Shown: piece by piece, positions 1-6,890 of the stretch | How positions within the stretch are numbered: position 1 is the stretch's first letter | Layout: each line of letters starts with the position of its first letter | Assembly: GCF_004342175.1 (NCBI RefSeq) | Contig: NZ_SMAO01000003.1 | Location: 462,313-526,312 of the forward strand | Source of the DNA: Thiobaca trueperi | GTDB lineage: Bacteria > Pseudomonadota > Gammaproteobacteria > Chromatiales > Chromatiaceae | Length of the DNA stretch: 64,000 bases | Direction: 5' to 3' | The notes under the pieces: model-generated | What the model was told of the DNA's origin: nothing | Databases searched by the model: none | What the model saw: the letters and a program-made list of their open reading frames with translations, nothing else | Translations under genes and position numbers: made by a program

Positions 1-1634
1 CGCAGTGCGCCAGTCAGCGCGGCATCGAAGGCGGGCGAGTCGCTGGGCGTGAGGCCGGGTTCAGGCACCTGAAGCAGCAGTTGACGCAGCCAGCGCACAT
101 CCTCAGGGGGTGAGACCGGGCCGATCAGCGTCGCGCCGCTCGGCGGCGGCTGCCAGACCAGGGTATAGGCGCCGGTCCAGATACGTTCCAGTCCCGCGAT
201 CGGCACCCGCTCGCTGCCGGTCGCCAGATCCAGGGTGGCCTCGGTCTCGGTCAGTGCACTGAGCACGACAAAGCGTCCCGCGCCATCGGGATTGGTGATT
301 CGCAGCAGCGCGGGCAGATCGAAAAAGCGGACATTGCTGAGTTTGCCCTGTTCGCGTGCGCAGCGCAGACCGACACGCGCCAGACGTGCGCAGGGATCGC
401 CGCGTCCGGGATCCTCCAGCTTCATCCCCCAGCGTTGCAGCAGACGCCGCATCGCATCGGCTTCGGACAGCGCCAGTCTGTCCTGCGTCCTGTTCAGCGC
501 CTCGCCCTCGAAGCTGGACAGGGCGATGAGCGGCAGTTCTGTGGCTGGCGCCGGGAGCGGTTCGCTCTGCGGTGGTGCTGGAGTTGATGCAACCGGTTCG
601 GCAGGGACGGCGGGTTCCGCTGTGGGCATGGCGGGCGTTGCGGTGGCCTGTGTGGTGGCAGGTTCGGCGGTCGTCCCCTGGGTTGCAAAGAGCGCCGCGA
701 GACGACCGCCTGGATCGCCCGCGATCCAGCCATAGCCCCACCAGCCACCCGCCAGCGCCAGCACGAAGGCGCCGACCGCGAGAAAGGCGGGCCGCGCGAT
801 GGGGGAGGGCGGCTGGACATCCAGCGGTTCGCCGCGCACCTCACGGGCCGCTTTGGCGACGATGGCCGGTGTCACCTGCGAGCCGCGCGTCACACAGGTT
901 CCCAGCAGGGCGCGATCACAGAGGATGTTGATCAGACGCGGGATGCCGGCGGAATACCGGTAGATGAGACGAATGGCGCGGGCGGTGAACAGCGGGCGAT
1001 CGACACCCGCGACAGCGACGCGATGGCGGATGTAATCGCCGGTTTCCCGGAGACTGAAGGGCATCAGATGAAAGCGCGCCGTGATGCGCTGATTGATCTG
1101 TCGCAACTGCTCGCTTTCGAGCATGCGCCGCAATTCCGGCTGGCCGATCAGAAAGATCTGCAACAGCTTGTGCTTGGTGGTTTCCAGGTTGGTCAGCAGC
1201 CGGATCTGTTCCATCACCTGCGGCTGGAGATTCTGCGCCTCATCGATGATGAGCACCGGGCGGCGCCCGTTGGCATGGGATTCCAGCAGATACTGGTTGA
1301 GCCGATCCACCAGCAGTTTGACTGATCGCCGTCCAGGCGGCACCGGGATACCGAACTCATCGCACAGATTCAGCAGCAGCTCGCTGGCGGTCTGGGTCGG
1401 ATTCAGCACCAGCGCCACATCCACGCCATCCGGCAGTTGTTCCAGAAAGGCCCGGCAGACCGTGGTCTTGCCGGTCCCCACCTCGCCGGTCAGCAGCACG
1501 AAACCGCCGCTCTCGCCCGCGCCATACAGCAGATGAGCCAGCGCCTCCTTATGCTGTTCGCTGAGAAACAGATAATGGGGATCGGGCGCAATGGAGAAAC
1601 TGGGCTCTTTGAGCCCAAAATACTTTGGATACAC
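1..1634 (-). CDS. ExeA/GspA-type AAA ATPase (3' end outside window)
   Basis: Inner-membrane ATPase of the ExeA/GspA family, which with a GspB-like partner helps insert the type II secretin through peptidoglycan. About 544 codons are visible; the C-terminus lies beyond base 1. The start is GTG at 1634, giving MYPKYFGLKEPSF, the typical ExeA opening. The AAA domain covers about residues 1-270, with Walker A GEVGTGKTT near residue 50 and Walker B VLIIDEAQ near 125. One transmembrane segment follows near residues 280-300 (AFLAVGAFVLALAGGWW). A proline/alanine-rich linker then leads to a C-terminal periplasmic domain with the C..L...GL.C pattern of ExeA relatives. No type II secretion genes are in the window. 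The same ATPase architecture also occurs in exopolysaccharide and MSHA-type loci, so the pathway is unsettled. Confidence 0.85.
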   Translation of the reverse strand, partial: MYPKYFGLKEPSFSIAPDPHYLFLSEQHKEALAHLLYGAGESGGFVLLTGEVGTGKTTVCRAFLEQLPDGVDVALVLNPTQTASELLLNLCDEFGIPVPPGRRSVKLLVDRLNQYLLESHANGRRPVLIIDEAQNLQPQVMEQIRLLTNLETTKHKLLQIFLIGQPELRRMLESEQLRQINQRITARFHLMPFSLRETGDYIRHRVAVAGVDRPLFTARAIRLIYRYSAGIPRLINILCDRALLGTCVTRGSQVTPAIVAKAAREVRGEPLDVQPPSPIARPAFLAVGAFVLALAGGWWGYGWIAGDPGGRLAALFATQGTTAEPATTQATATPAMPTAEPAVPAEPVASTPAPPQSEPLPAPATELPLIALSSFEGEALNRTQDRLALSEADAMRRLLQRWGMKLEDPGRGDPCARLARVGLRCAREQGKLSNVRFFDLPALLRITNPDGAGRFVVLSALTETEATLDLATGSERVPIAGLERIWTGAYTLVWQPPPSGATLIGPVSPPEDVRWLRQLLLQVPEPGLTPSDSPAFDAALTGAL

Positions 1635-1874
1635 GCTGGCTGCTCGGTGCGATGTTCGCCGGTGTCCCTGACACTGCCGGAGCCGGCGGGCAAGGGGTTG
1701 CGACAGATTGGACGATAACGCCTGAATCGCTGCATCGATCAGGGGATCGCGCAGGATTGTTGGGCCGGGTTCAGATTAGACAGGCACCCCGAGGGCGTCA
1801 AGCGAGCGCCGCAGAGTATGATCCCGGTCGCAATATCTTGAAGCGGGTGGTTGCCCAAATGATTGGCCCACACC

Positions 1875-1962
1875 TAAAACCGCGTCCAGTGCGATATGCG
1901 TAATTTTCAATTTGTGTTTGGCTCTGGGAAAGTCAACGACATCAGTGGAGACGCGGTTTAAA
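1875..1962 (+). repeat. 87-bp TIR repeat, copy A
   Basis: Starts TAAAACCGCGTCCAGTGCG and ends GGAGACGCGGTTTAA, so the ends form an imperfect inverted repeat. The left part (CCAGTGCGATATGCG) matches the left parts of copies C, D and F; the centre is diverged. Confidence 0.7.
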
Positions 1963-1982
1963 ATTTTATATTTTCTAATATC

Positions 1983-2069
1983 TTAAACCGCGCCAGCACC
2001 GATAATCCTTGAGTCTGCCAGGGCCGATTCGATCCACAAAGATCGCATACCGCGCTGGGCGCGGTTTAA
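1983..2069 (-). repeat. 87-bp TIR repeat, copy B
   Basis: Begins TTAAACCGCGCCAGC and ends CTGGGCGCGGTTTAA. Read on the minus strand it gives the GCGGTATGCG left half of the family. It forms a head-to-head pair with copy A across an AT-rich spacer. Confidence 0.8.
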
Positions 2070-2187
2070 TATGCTTGTTAAGACAGGGAGATTTTCTGAT
2101 TTTATCGTTTACGATCATTGTGGTACTGCCTCAAAAACATCCCTGCTGGATGATCGCTTTTTCATTTCATACCTTCCGGAGACGTGC

Positions 2188-2616
2188 ATGAATCTGCGCC
2201 CGCGCCGCCGCGAGCCGGTCGATATCAATCTGGCGCCATTGATCGATGTGGTGTTTCTGCTGCTGATCTTTTTCATGGTCTCGACCACCTTCAAAGACGA
2301 GGCGCGGCTGCGGGTGCAACTGCCCGAGGCCCAGGGCGAGAACATTCCGGCTGAAGAGCCAACGATGATTCGTCTGCTCATCGATCAGGCCGGGCATTTT
2401 TTCGTCAACGATCAGGCGCTGGTCGATGATCAACCGCAAACCCTGGTGCGCGCCCTGACCGGTGCGCTTGGCGAGCACAAAGCCCTGCCGGTGCTGATCC
2501 AGGCCGATGCCAGAACCCCGCATCAGGCGGTGATGACCGCGATGGACGCCGCCAGTCAGGCGGGCCTGAATCAGATCGCCTTTGCCGCCACCCGACCGGA
2601 TGCGCCCGCCCCATGA
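2188..2616 (+). CDS. exbD: ExbD/TolR family proton-channel protein
   Basis: Small inner-membrane protein of the ExbD/TolR family (142 aa), which normally works with an ExbB/TolQ proton channel to energise TonB- or Tol-type machines. A short basic N-terminus (MNLRPRRREP) precedes one transmembrane helix carrying the conserved Asp (INLAPLIDVVFLLLIFFMV, about residues 12-32) and a periplasmic domain to the end. The start at 2188 is preceded by CCGGAGA about 7 nt upstream; an in-frame extension to 2071 lacks the family's shape and would read through AT-rich non-coding DNA. It overlaps msbA by 4 bp (ATGA), implying translational coupling. No exbB lies upstream, which is unusual for this exbD-msbA arrangement. 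Either a distant ExbB/TolQ serves it or exbB was lost when the repeats upstream inserted. Confidence 0.88.
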   Translation: MNLRPRRREPVDINLAPLIDVVFLLLIFFMVSTTFKDEARLRVQLPEAQGENIPAEEPTMIRLLIDQAGHFFVNDQALVDDQPQTLVRALTGALGEHKALPVLIQADARTPHQAVMTAMDAASQAGLNQIAFAATRPDAPAP

Positions 2617-4394
2617 GTCACGATCCATCCTTGCCAACCACCGACGCCCGTGCGATCTACCGGCGTCTGCTGGGTTATGTCCGGCCCTATTGGCGGATGT
2701 TTGCCCTCTCCATCTTCGGCATGCTGATCTTCGCCGCCACCGAGCCGCTGTTTGCAGCCATGATGAAACCACTGATCGACGGCAGTTTCGTCGAGCGCAA
2801 CGAAGACATCGTGCGGCTCATGCCGCTGCTGCTGGTGGCGCTCTTCGTGGTGCGGGGCATCGCCGGATTCATCAACACCTATTTTCTGAGCTGGGTCGGG
2901 CGGCGTGTGGTCGCGGATCTGCGCCGGGAGATGTTCGCCCATCTGCTGCGCGCCCCGACCCGCTATTTCGATCATCAGGGCTCGGGACATCTGCTGGCCA
3001 AGCTCACCTACAACGTCGAAAACGTCTCCACCGCCGCGACCTCGGCGATCACGACCATCGTCCGCGACGGCTTCACCGTCATCGGTCTGATGCTCTATAT
3101 GCTCTATCTGAACGCCGCGCTGTCGCTCATCTTTCTGGTGATCGGCCCGGTCATGGCCGGCGCGGTGAAATACGCCACCAAGCGGTTCCGTCATCACAGC
3201 CGGCGCATTCAGGACCGGGTCGGCGATCTCACCCAGGTCGCGCAGGAGGCCATTGACGCCCATCGCGTGGTCAAGGCATTCGGCGGTCAGGCACGCGAGG
3301 CCGCACATTTCAACGCCATCAACGAAAAGACCCGCTCGCTCCAGATGAAGATGATCGCGACCGAAGCGGCGAGCGTGCCGCTGGTGCAGTTGATCTCGGC
3401 GGTCGCCATTGCCGTCGTGGTCTATCTGTCCACCATGCAGGGTCTGAAAGAAAACATCTCGGTCGGCGCCTTTATGTCGTTCGTGGTCGCCATGGGCCTG
3501 CTGCTGCCGCCGGTCAAGCGGTTGACCTCGGTCAACGCCCAGTTGCAGCGCGGCATCATCGCCGCCGAAAGTCTGTTCGAGCTGGTGGACGCTGAAGAGG
3601 AAGAAGACAGGGGCACCCGCACGCTCACCCGCGCCGGGGGGCGGGTTGAATATCGCGACGTGAGCCATGTCTATGCCTCCGACAAGCCCCCAGCGGTTGA
3701 AGGGCTGAACCTGAAGATCGAGCCGGGCGAAAAGATCGCCCTGGTCGGCCAGTCCGGCAGCGGCAAGAGCACCATCGCCAATCTGCTGCCGCGCTTCTAC
3801 GACCCCACGGCGGGCGAGATCCTGATCGACGGCATCCCCATCCGCGATCTGACGCTCGCCAGCCTGCGCGCCCAGATCTCGCTGGTGAGCCAGGACGTGG
3901 TGCTCTTCAACGACAGCATCGCCAGCAACATCGCCTATGGCCGCGCCGAACCGCCGACCTTGGCCGAGCTGGAGCGCGTCGCCGCCAGCGCCCATGCGCT
4001 CGATTTCATCCGCGACCTGCCGCAGGGCTTCGAGACCCTCGTCGGTGACCGGGGCGTGCTGCTCTCGGGCGGGCAGCGCCAGCGGCTTGCGATTGCGCGT
4101 GCCATGCTCAAGGATGCGCCCATCCTGATTCTCGATGAGGCGACCTCAGCCCTGGACACCGAAGCCGAACGTTACATCCAGGCCGCGCTGGAGGAACTGA
4201 TGGCGCGGCGCACCACCCTGGTCATCGCCCATCGGCTCTCCACCATCGAGAATGCTGACCGCATTCTGGTCATGCAGAGCGGGCGGATCGTCGAACAGGG
4301 CGGCCACGCCGAACTCCTCGCACTCGGCGGCTATTACGCCCGGCTGCATCGGTTGCAGTTTCATGATGGGATGGATGCCGACGCCCACGCCTGA
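2613..4394 (+). CDS. msbA: Lipid A export ABC transporter MsbA
   Basis: Homodimeric ABC exporter (593 aa) that flips the lipid A core across the inner membrane. The N-terminal six-helix membrane domain covers about residues 20-320. The nucleotide-binding domain follows, with Walker A GQSGSGKST near residue 380, signature LSGGQRQRLAIARA near 485, Walker B ILILDEATSALD near 505 and the H-loop IAHRLST. Length and motif order match E. coli MsbA (582 aa). It is coupled to the upstream exbD by a 4-bp overlap. The usual neighbour lpxK is not downstream; a convergent gene ends 6 bp away. The lipid A genes lpxD, lpxA and lpxB are about 30 kb further on. Confidence 0.95.
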   Translation: MSHDPSLPTTDARAIYRRLLGYVRPYWRMFALSIFGMLIFAATEPLFAAMMKPLIDGSFVERNEDIVRLMPLLLVALFVVRGIAGFINTYFLSWVGRRVVADLRREMFAHLLRAPTRYFDHQGSGHLLAKLTYNVENVSTAATSAITTIVRDGFTVIGLMLYMLYLNAALSLIFLVIGPVMAGAVKYATKRFRHHSRRIQDRVGDLTQVAQEAIDAHRVVKAFGGQAREAAHFNAINEKTRSLQMKMIATEAASVPLVQLISAVAIAVVVYLSTMQGLKENISVGAFMSFVVAMGLLLPPVKRLTSVNAQLQRGIIAAESLFELVDAEEEEDRGTRTLTRAGGRVEYRDVSHVYASDKPPAVEGLNLKIEPGEKIALVGQSGSGKSTIANLLPRFYDPTAGEILIDGIPIRDLTLASLRAQISLVSQDVVLFNDSIASNIAYGRAEPPTLAELERVAASAHALDFIRDLPQGFETLVGDRGVLLSGGQRQRLAIARAMLKDAPILILDEATSALDTEAERYIQAALEELMARRTTLVIAHRLSTIENADRILVMQSGRIVEQGGHAELLALGGYYARLHRLQFHDGMDADAHA

Positions 4395-4400
4395 CTGGGT

Positions 4401-4991
4401 TCAGGCGCCGCCGCGATAGAGATCCAGCGGGAAATATTCAGTGATGAGGATCACCGGCTGGCTGTCGATGAAGATGCGGTAGGTTCGAAAAACCGCTGAA
4501 GCGCCTTCTGCGGTGTGATCCAGGCCGACGTCCAGCACCTCACGATAACTCTCCAGACCGCTGTCGCGGATCAGGACACCAATGCCGATTTCGCGATCGA
4601 TCAGGCGCTGGCGGAATCCCGGTGGAATGAGCCCGATGCGGATCAGCGAGAAGGCATCGGCGAAACTCCGGTTGCTGTCGGTGCCGCGCAGCCGGGCGTC
4701 GCGAGCCAGACAGGTGTCGCCAGCTTCAAGCTGGATCCAGGGAATCGGTTCCTGAGCGGACTCGAAGCGCTGTTCAAGCGTGTCCACAACGACCGGTTCC
4801 CAGAAATAAGCCTCCAGAATCTTGGTGACGGTGCCGTCGGTCACCAGGAGCGCGCGCAGAAAAGGGGGCAGTGCGCTCAGTGACAGGGATGCGCCGGAGA
4901 TGGCGGTGATCACGCCATCGCGGGTGAATCCGTCGCAGCGGAAAGGGGGAGGGGAAGGCGCCAGGGCGGCGCGTCCAGCGTAGCGATGCAT
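4401..4991 (-). CDS. Chorismate pyruvate-lyase-like protein (DUF98 type)
   Basis: Protein of about 196 aa resembling the PF01947 chorismate-lyase superfamily, whose members cleave chorismate to 4-hydroxybenzoate and pyruvate. The signature stretch is LRALLVTDGTVTKILEAYFW (about residues 45-65), followed by EPVVVDTLEQ. A later segment has the R...IGLIPPGFRQRLIDREIGIG pattern. ATG at 4991 is chosen because GAGG lies 8 nt upstream; the in-frame GTG at 5000 lacks a ribosome-binding site. A role in ubiquinone synthesis is possible, but the classical UbiC family is distinct and no ubi gene is adjacent. It is convergent with msbA and transcribed alone. Confidence 0.7.
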   Translation of the reverse strand: MHRYAGRAALAPSPPPFRCDGFTRDGVITAISGASLSLSALPPFLRALLVTDGTVTKILEAYFWEPVVVDTLEQRFESAQEPIPWIQLEAGDTCLARDARLRGTDSNRSFADAFSLIRIGLIPPGFRQRLIDREIGIGVLIRDSGLESYREVLDVGLDHTAEGASAVFRTYRIFIDSQPVILITEYFPLDLYRGGA

Positions 4992-5705
4992 CGTTATCAC
5001 CTCAGGCGATGTGCGCGACGATGGTTGACGGGGGTGCGCGATGTGCGGAGAAATCTGGTGGGGAGTCAGGGATGATGCAAGGCATGGGCTTCAATGGCAT
5101 GGTGTGAGTCAGGGGACCGCTGGTCGGGAATCCGTCGCATCGGCAAATCGAATACGGACAAATTGTGCCCCATGACAGGGATCTCCTCCAGAGCCGGGCG
5201 CGCGGAAGGCGTGTTGGCGATAATGCGACTGTTGGTTTAGCGCATCGATTCGTTTTGTTTCGCTTGCCGTCAGGGTTTGTTCAGGAGGGGGTCGTGAATC
5301 TGCAACGATGGCTTCGGTCTGGTCGATCTGAGGGGAAGTAGGATAAATTCATTTAATTCATTGGATTTAAATTATTTTTTTTTGGAAAACTGGTTTGCAG
5401 GCAAGGGGTCAGATATTCCGTGACGTTGTGACTGTGCATCCGTTGCAAAAAATCTTCTGATTAACCCTTCTGTGGGCTTGATGTTGAGTCAGATTTGCCT
5501 CAATCTTTAGCACCGCTTCCGACTCCAATGCTCGCTTGTCCGTCAGTACCGGTATCCCGCGCGAACGGCCACTCTCAGGTTCGGCTCGGACCTTGGCGAA
5601 AAGGTCTGACGCAGCGTTGTTTTTGGAGCACGCGAGGTTCGGAAAAATCTGCATAATGTGTTATAAATATTGGGCCTGATACCCAATTCTACTGGAGATG
5701 AACCA
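4992..5705. other. Long intergenic region with AT-rich block
   Basis: About 700 bp without a credible protein gene. A very AT-rich block lies at about 5343-5396 (runs of T and A) inside otherwise GC-rich DNA. The last 60 bp carry a possible promoter for the lipoprotein gene. Small ORFs here lack good codon usage or family features. It could hold a small RNA or decayed DNA; I see no clear structure. Confidence 0.4.
5640..5667 (+). promoter_or_regulatory. Possible sigma70 promoter of lpp-like gene
   Basis: TTCGGA about 5640 and TATAAA about 5662 are separated by 18 bp, about 40 bp upstream of the lipoprotein start. The -10 box is good and the -35 box weak. Confidence 0.3.
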
Positions 5706-5900
5706 ATGACCAAGATCACCAAAATCGTTACTCTGTCCGCTGCGGCCCTGCTGAGCGTTTCCCTGATGGGCTGCACCACCGACCAGACCGCTCGTGACAT
5801 GGCCCAGCAGGCGCTGGACGCCGCGAACGGCGCCCAGGCTTGCTGCAACTCGAACACCGAGCGTCTGGACCGCATGTATCAGAAGGTCATGGGCAAGTAA
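5706..5900 (+). CDS. Small Lpp-like outer-membrane lipoprotein
   Basis: 64-residue lipoprotein. A signal peptide ends in the lipobox LMGC, with Cys23 as the lipidated residue. The mature part is a short Ala/Gln/Asn-rich helix (MAQQALDAANGAQACCNSN) ending in a C-terminal lysine. In E. coli Lpp the C-terminal Lys is the residue that L,D-transpeptidases join to peptidoglycan, so this small version may be a peptidoglycan anchor. The start at 5706 has GGAG about 8 nt upstream. It is shorter than E. coli Lpp (78 aa). Its stop overlaps the 3' end of a convergent L,D-transpeptidase gene by 22 bp. The pairing suggests enzyme and substrate, but this is inference. Confidence 0.82.
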   Translation: MTKITKIVTLSAAALLSVSLMGCTTDQTARDMAQQALDAANGAQACCNSNTERLDRMYQKVMGK

Positions 5901-6847
5901 GACCCATTGCCTGAATGATCCCGGCGTCCCACGACTTGTGGGACGCCGGAGTCTTCCTCGACCGCCCGCTCCACCGCCTTCCAGTCGATCACGACTCCCC
6001 CGGCATTCGCTACCGATTCAGGAATGACCGCCCTTGCGCTCTTGCGCACGCTCTTCTCTCCCGTCTGTACCTCAAGATAGAGATCGTCTCCGCGCCAGCC
6101 GAGCTTGTAAGGCTGATCAACGATGGCGACCGGCGTCTCGACGCTCGCCAGTCCATACAGCTCCTCAATGCCTTCCGGATACATGCGGATACAACCTCCG
6201 CTGACCTCCATTCCCAACCCCCAGGGCATGCTGGTGCCGTGGATCAGATAATCCGGATTGCTCAGACGCATGGCGTAACGCCCGAGCGGATTGTCCGGGC
6301 CGGGCGGAACCTGCGCCGGCAGGATGTCACCACGCGCCGCATGTGACGCGCGCACATTCGGCCCTGGAGTCCAAATCGGATCCTTGCGTTTCTCGATAAT
6401 CTTGAAGTTGCCGAGCGGGGTGCCCATGGCGTCCTTGCCGACACTGATCGTATAGATCCGCACCTGATCGGGATTGTTCGGCGGATAATAATAGAGCCGT
6501 TTTTCGGCGCGGTTGATGACGATCCCGATGCGCGGCGCATTCGGCAGTACGAACAGGGTTGGCACCATCACCTCTGTTCCTTCGCCGGGCACCCACACGT
6601 CAACCTTTGGGTTGGCTTGACGCATGTCGTCGTAACCCAGATTGTTCTGGCGGGCGATATCCAGCAGTGTATCCTTGTTGCGCGCCGTGAAATAGAAGGG
6701 CACGCCCACAACCGAGTCGTTCGGGTTGTCGAACCGAAAGGTCTCGGCCTGAGCATCGCGCATGGCGCCTCCGCCAAGCAGCGCTGCACAGACCGCCGTC
6801 GCGAGCCAGGCCCGCTGACGTCTGCCAAATTCCAAGCCACTCATCAT
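5879..6847 (-). CDS. L,D-transpeptidase (ErfK/YbiS/YcfS/YnhG family)
   Basis: Periplasmic L,D-transpeptidase (322 aa) of the type that forms 3-3 peptidoglycan cross-links or attaches Lpp to diaminopimelate. An N-terminal signal peptide (about residues 10-34, ending AQA) is followed by a LysM-like segment (TLLDIARQNNLGYDDMRQANP). The YkuD catalytic domain runs from about residue 105 (RIGIVINRAEKRLYYYP) to 250, with HGTS about 204 and the catalytic SGGCIRM about 218-224. ATGATG at 6847 has AGGAG 8 nt upstream. The gene ends inside the convergent lipoprotein gene, so its last 20 or so codons run through the hairpin at 5921-5949. The adjacent Lpp-like protein with a C-terminal Lys is a plausible substrate. 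Confidence 0.9.
   Translation of the reverse strand: MMSGLEFGRRQRAWLATAVCAALLGGGAMRDAQAETFRFDNPNDSVVGVPFYFTARNKDTLLDIARQNNLGYDDMRQANPKVDVWVPGEGTEVMVPTLFVLPNAPRIGIVINRAEKRLYYYPPNNPDQVRIYTISVGKDAMGTPLGNFKIIEKRKDPIWTPGPNVRASHAARGDILPAQVPPGPDNPLGRYAMRLSNPDYLIHGTSMPWGLGMEVSGGCIRMYPEGIEELYGLASVETPVAIVDQPYKLGWRGDDLYLEVQTGEKSVRKSARAVIPESVANAGGVVIDWKAVERAVEEDSGVPQVVGRRDHSGNGSYLPMTF
5921..5949. terminator. 12-bp hairpin between lpp-like and L,D-transpeptidase genes
   Basis: A perfect 12-bp stem, CCGGCGTCCCAC pairing with GTGGGACGCCGG around a 5-nt loop, lies 20 bp after the lipoprotein stop. There is no strong T-run, only TCTTCC. On the other strand it lies inside the 3' coding end of the L,D-transpeptidase. 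It probably stabilises or terminates the lipoprotein mRNA. Confidence 0.6.
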
Positions 6848-6890
6848 CCAATGTTCTCCTGTGTCAGTGAAAAAGCGATTCTAAAAACCG

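Larger units (their letters stand above)
1635..2187. other. Divergent intergenic region ExeA / exbD
   Basis: Non-coding region of about 550 bp between divergent genes. It holds two oppositely oriented copies of the 87-bp TTAAACCGCG repeat (1875-1962 and 1983-2069) separated by a 20-bp AT-rich spacer. The remaining 115 bp before exbD are AT-rich and probably carry its promoter, but I cannot fix -35/-10 boxes. No exbB remnant is visible, although exbB usually precedes exbD. Confidence 0.6.

Noticed and set aside
2571..3995. 474-codon open frame antisense to msbA
   Set aside because: It mirrors high-GC third positions of msbA; it reads as His/Asp/Gln-rich low-complexity with no family features.
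5293..5340. 15-codon GTG ORF behind AGGAGGGGG
   Set aside because: A strong Shine-Dalgarno is present, but the peptide (VNLQRWLRSGRSEGK) has no sign of selection visible here.
5409..5654. 81-codon minus-strand ORF in the 5-kb desert
   Set aside because: No motif, AT-rich context and no ribosome-binding site; could only be a remnant.
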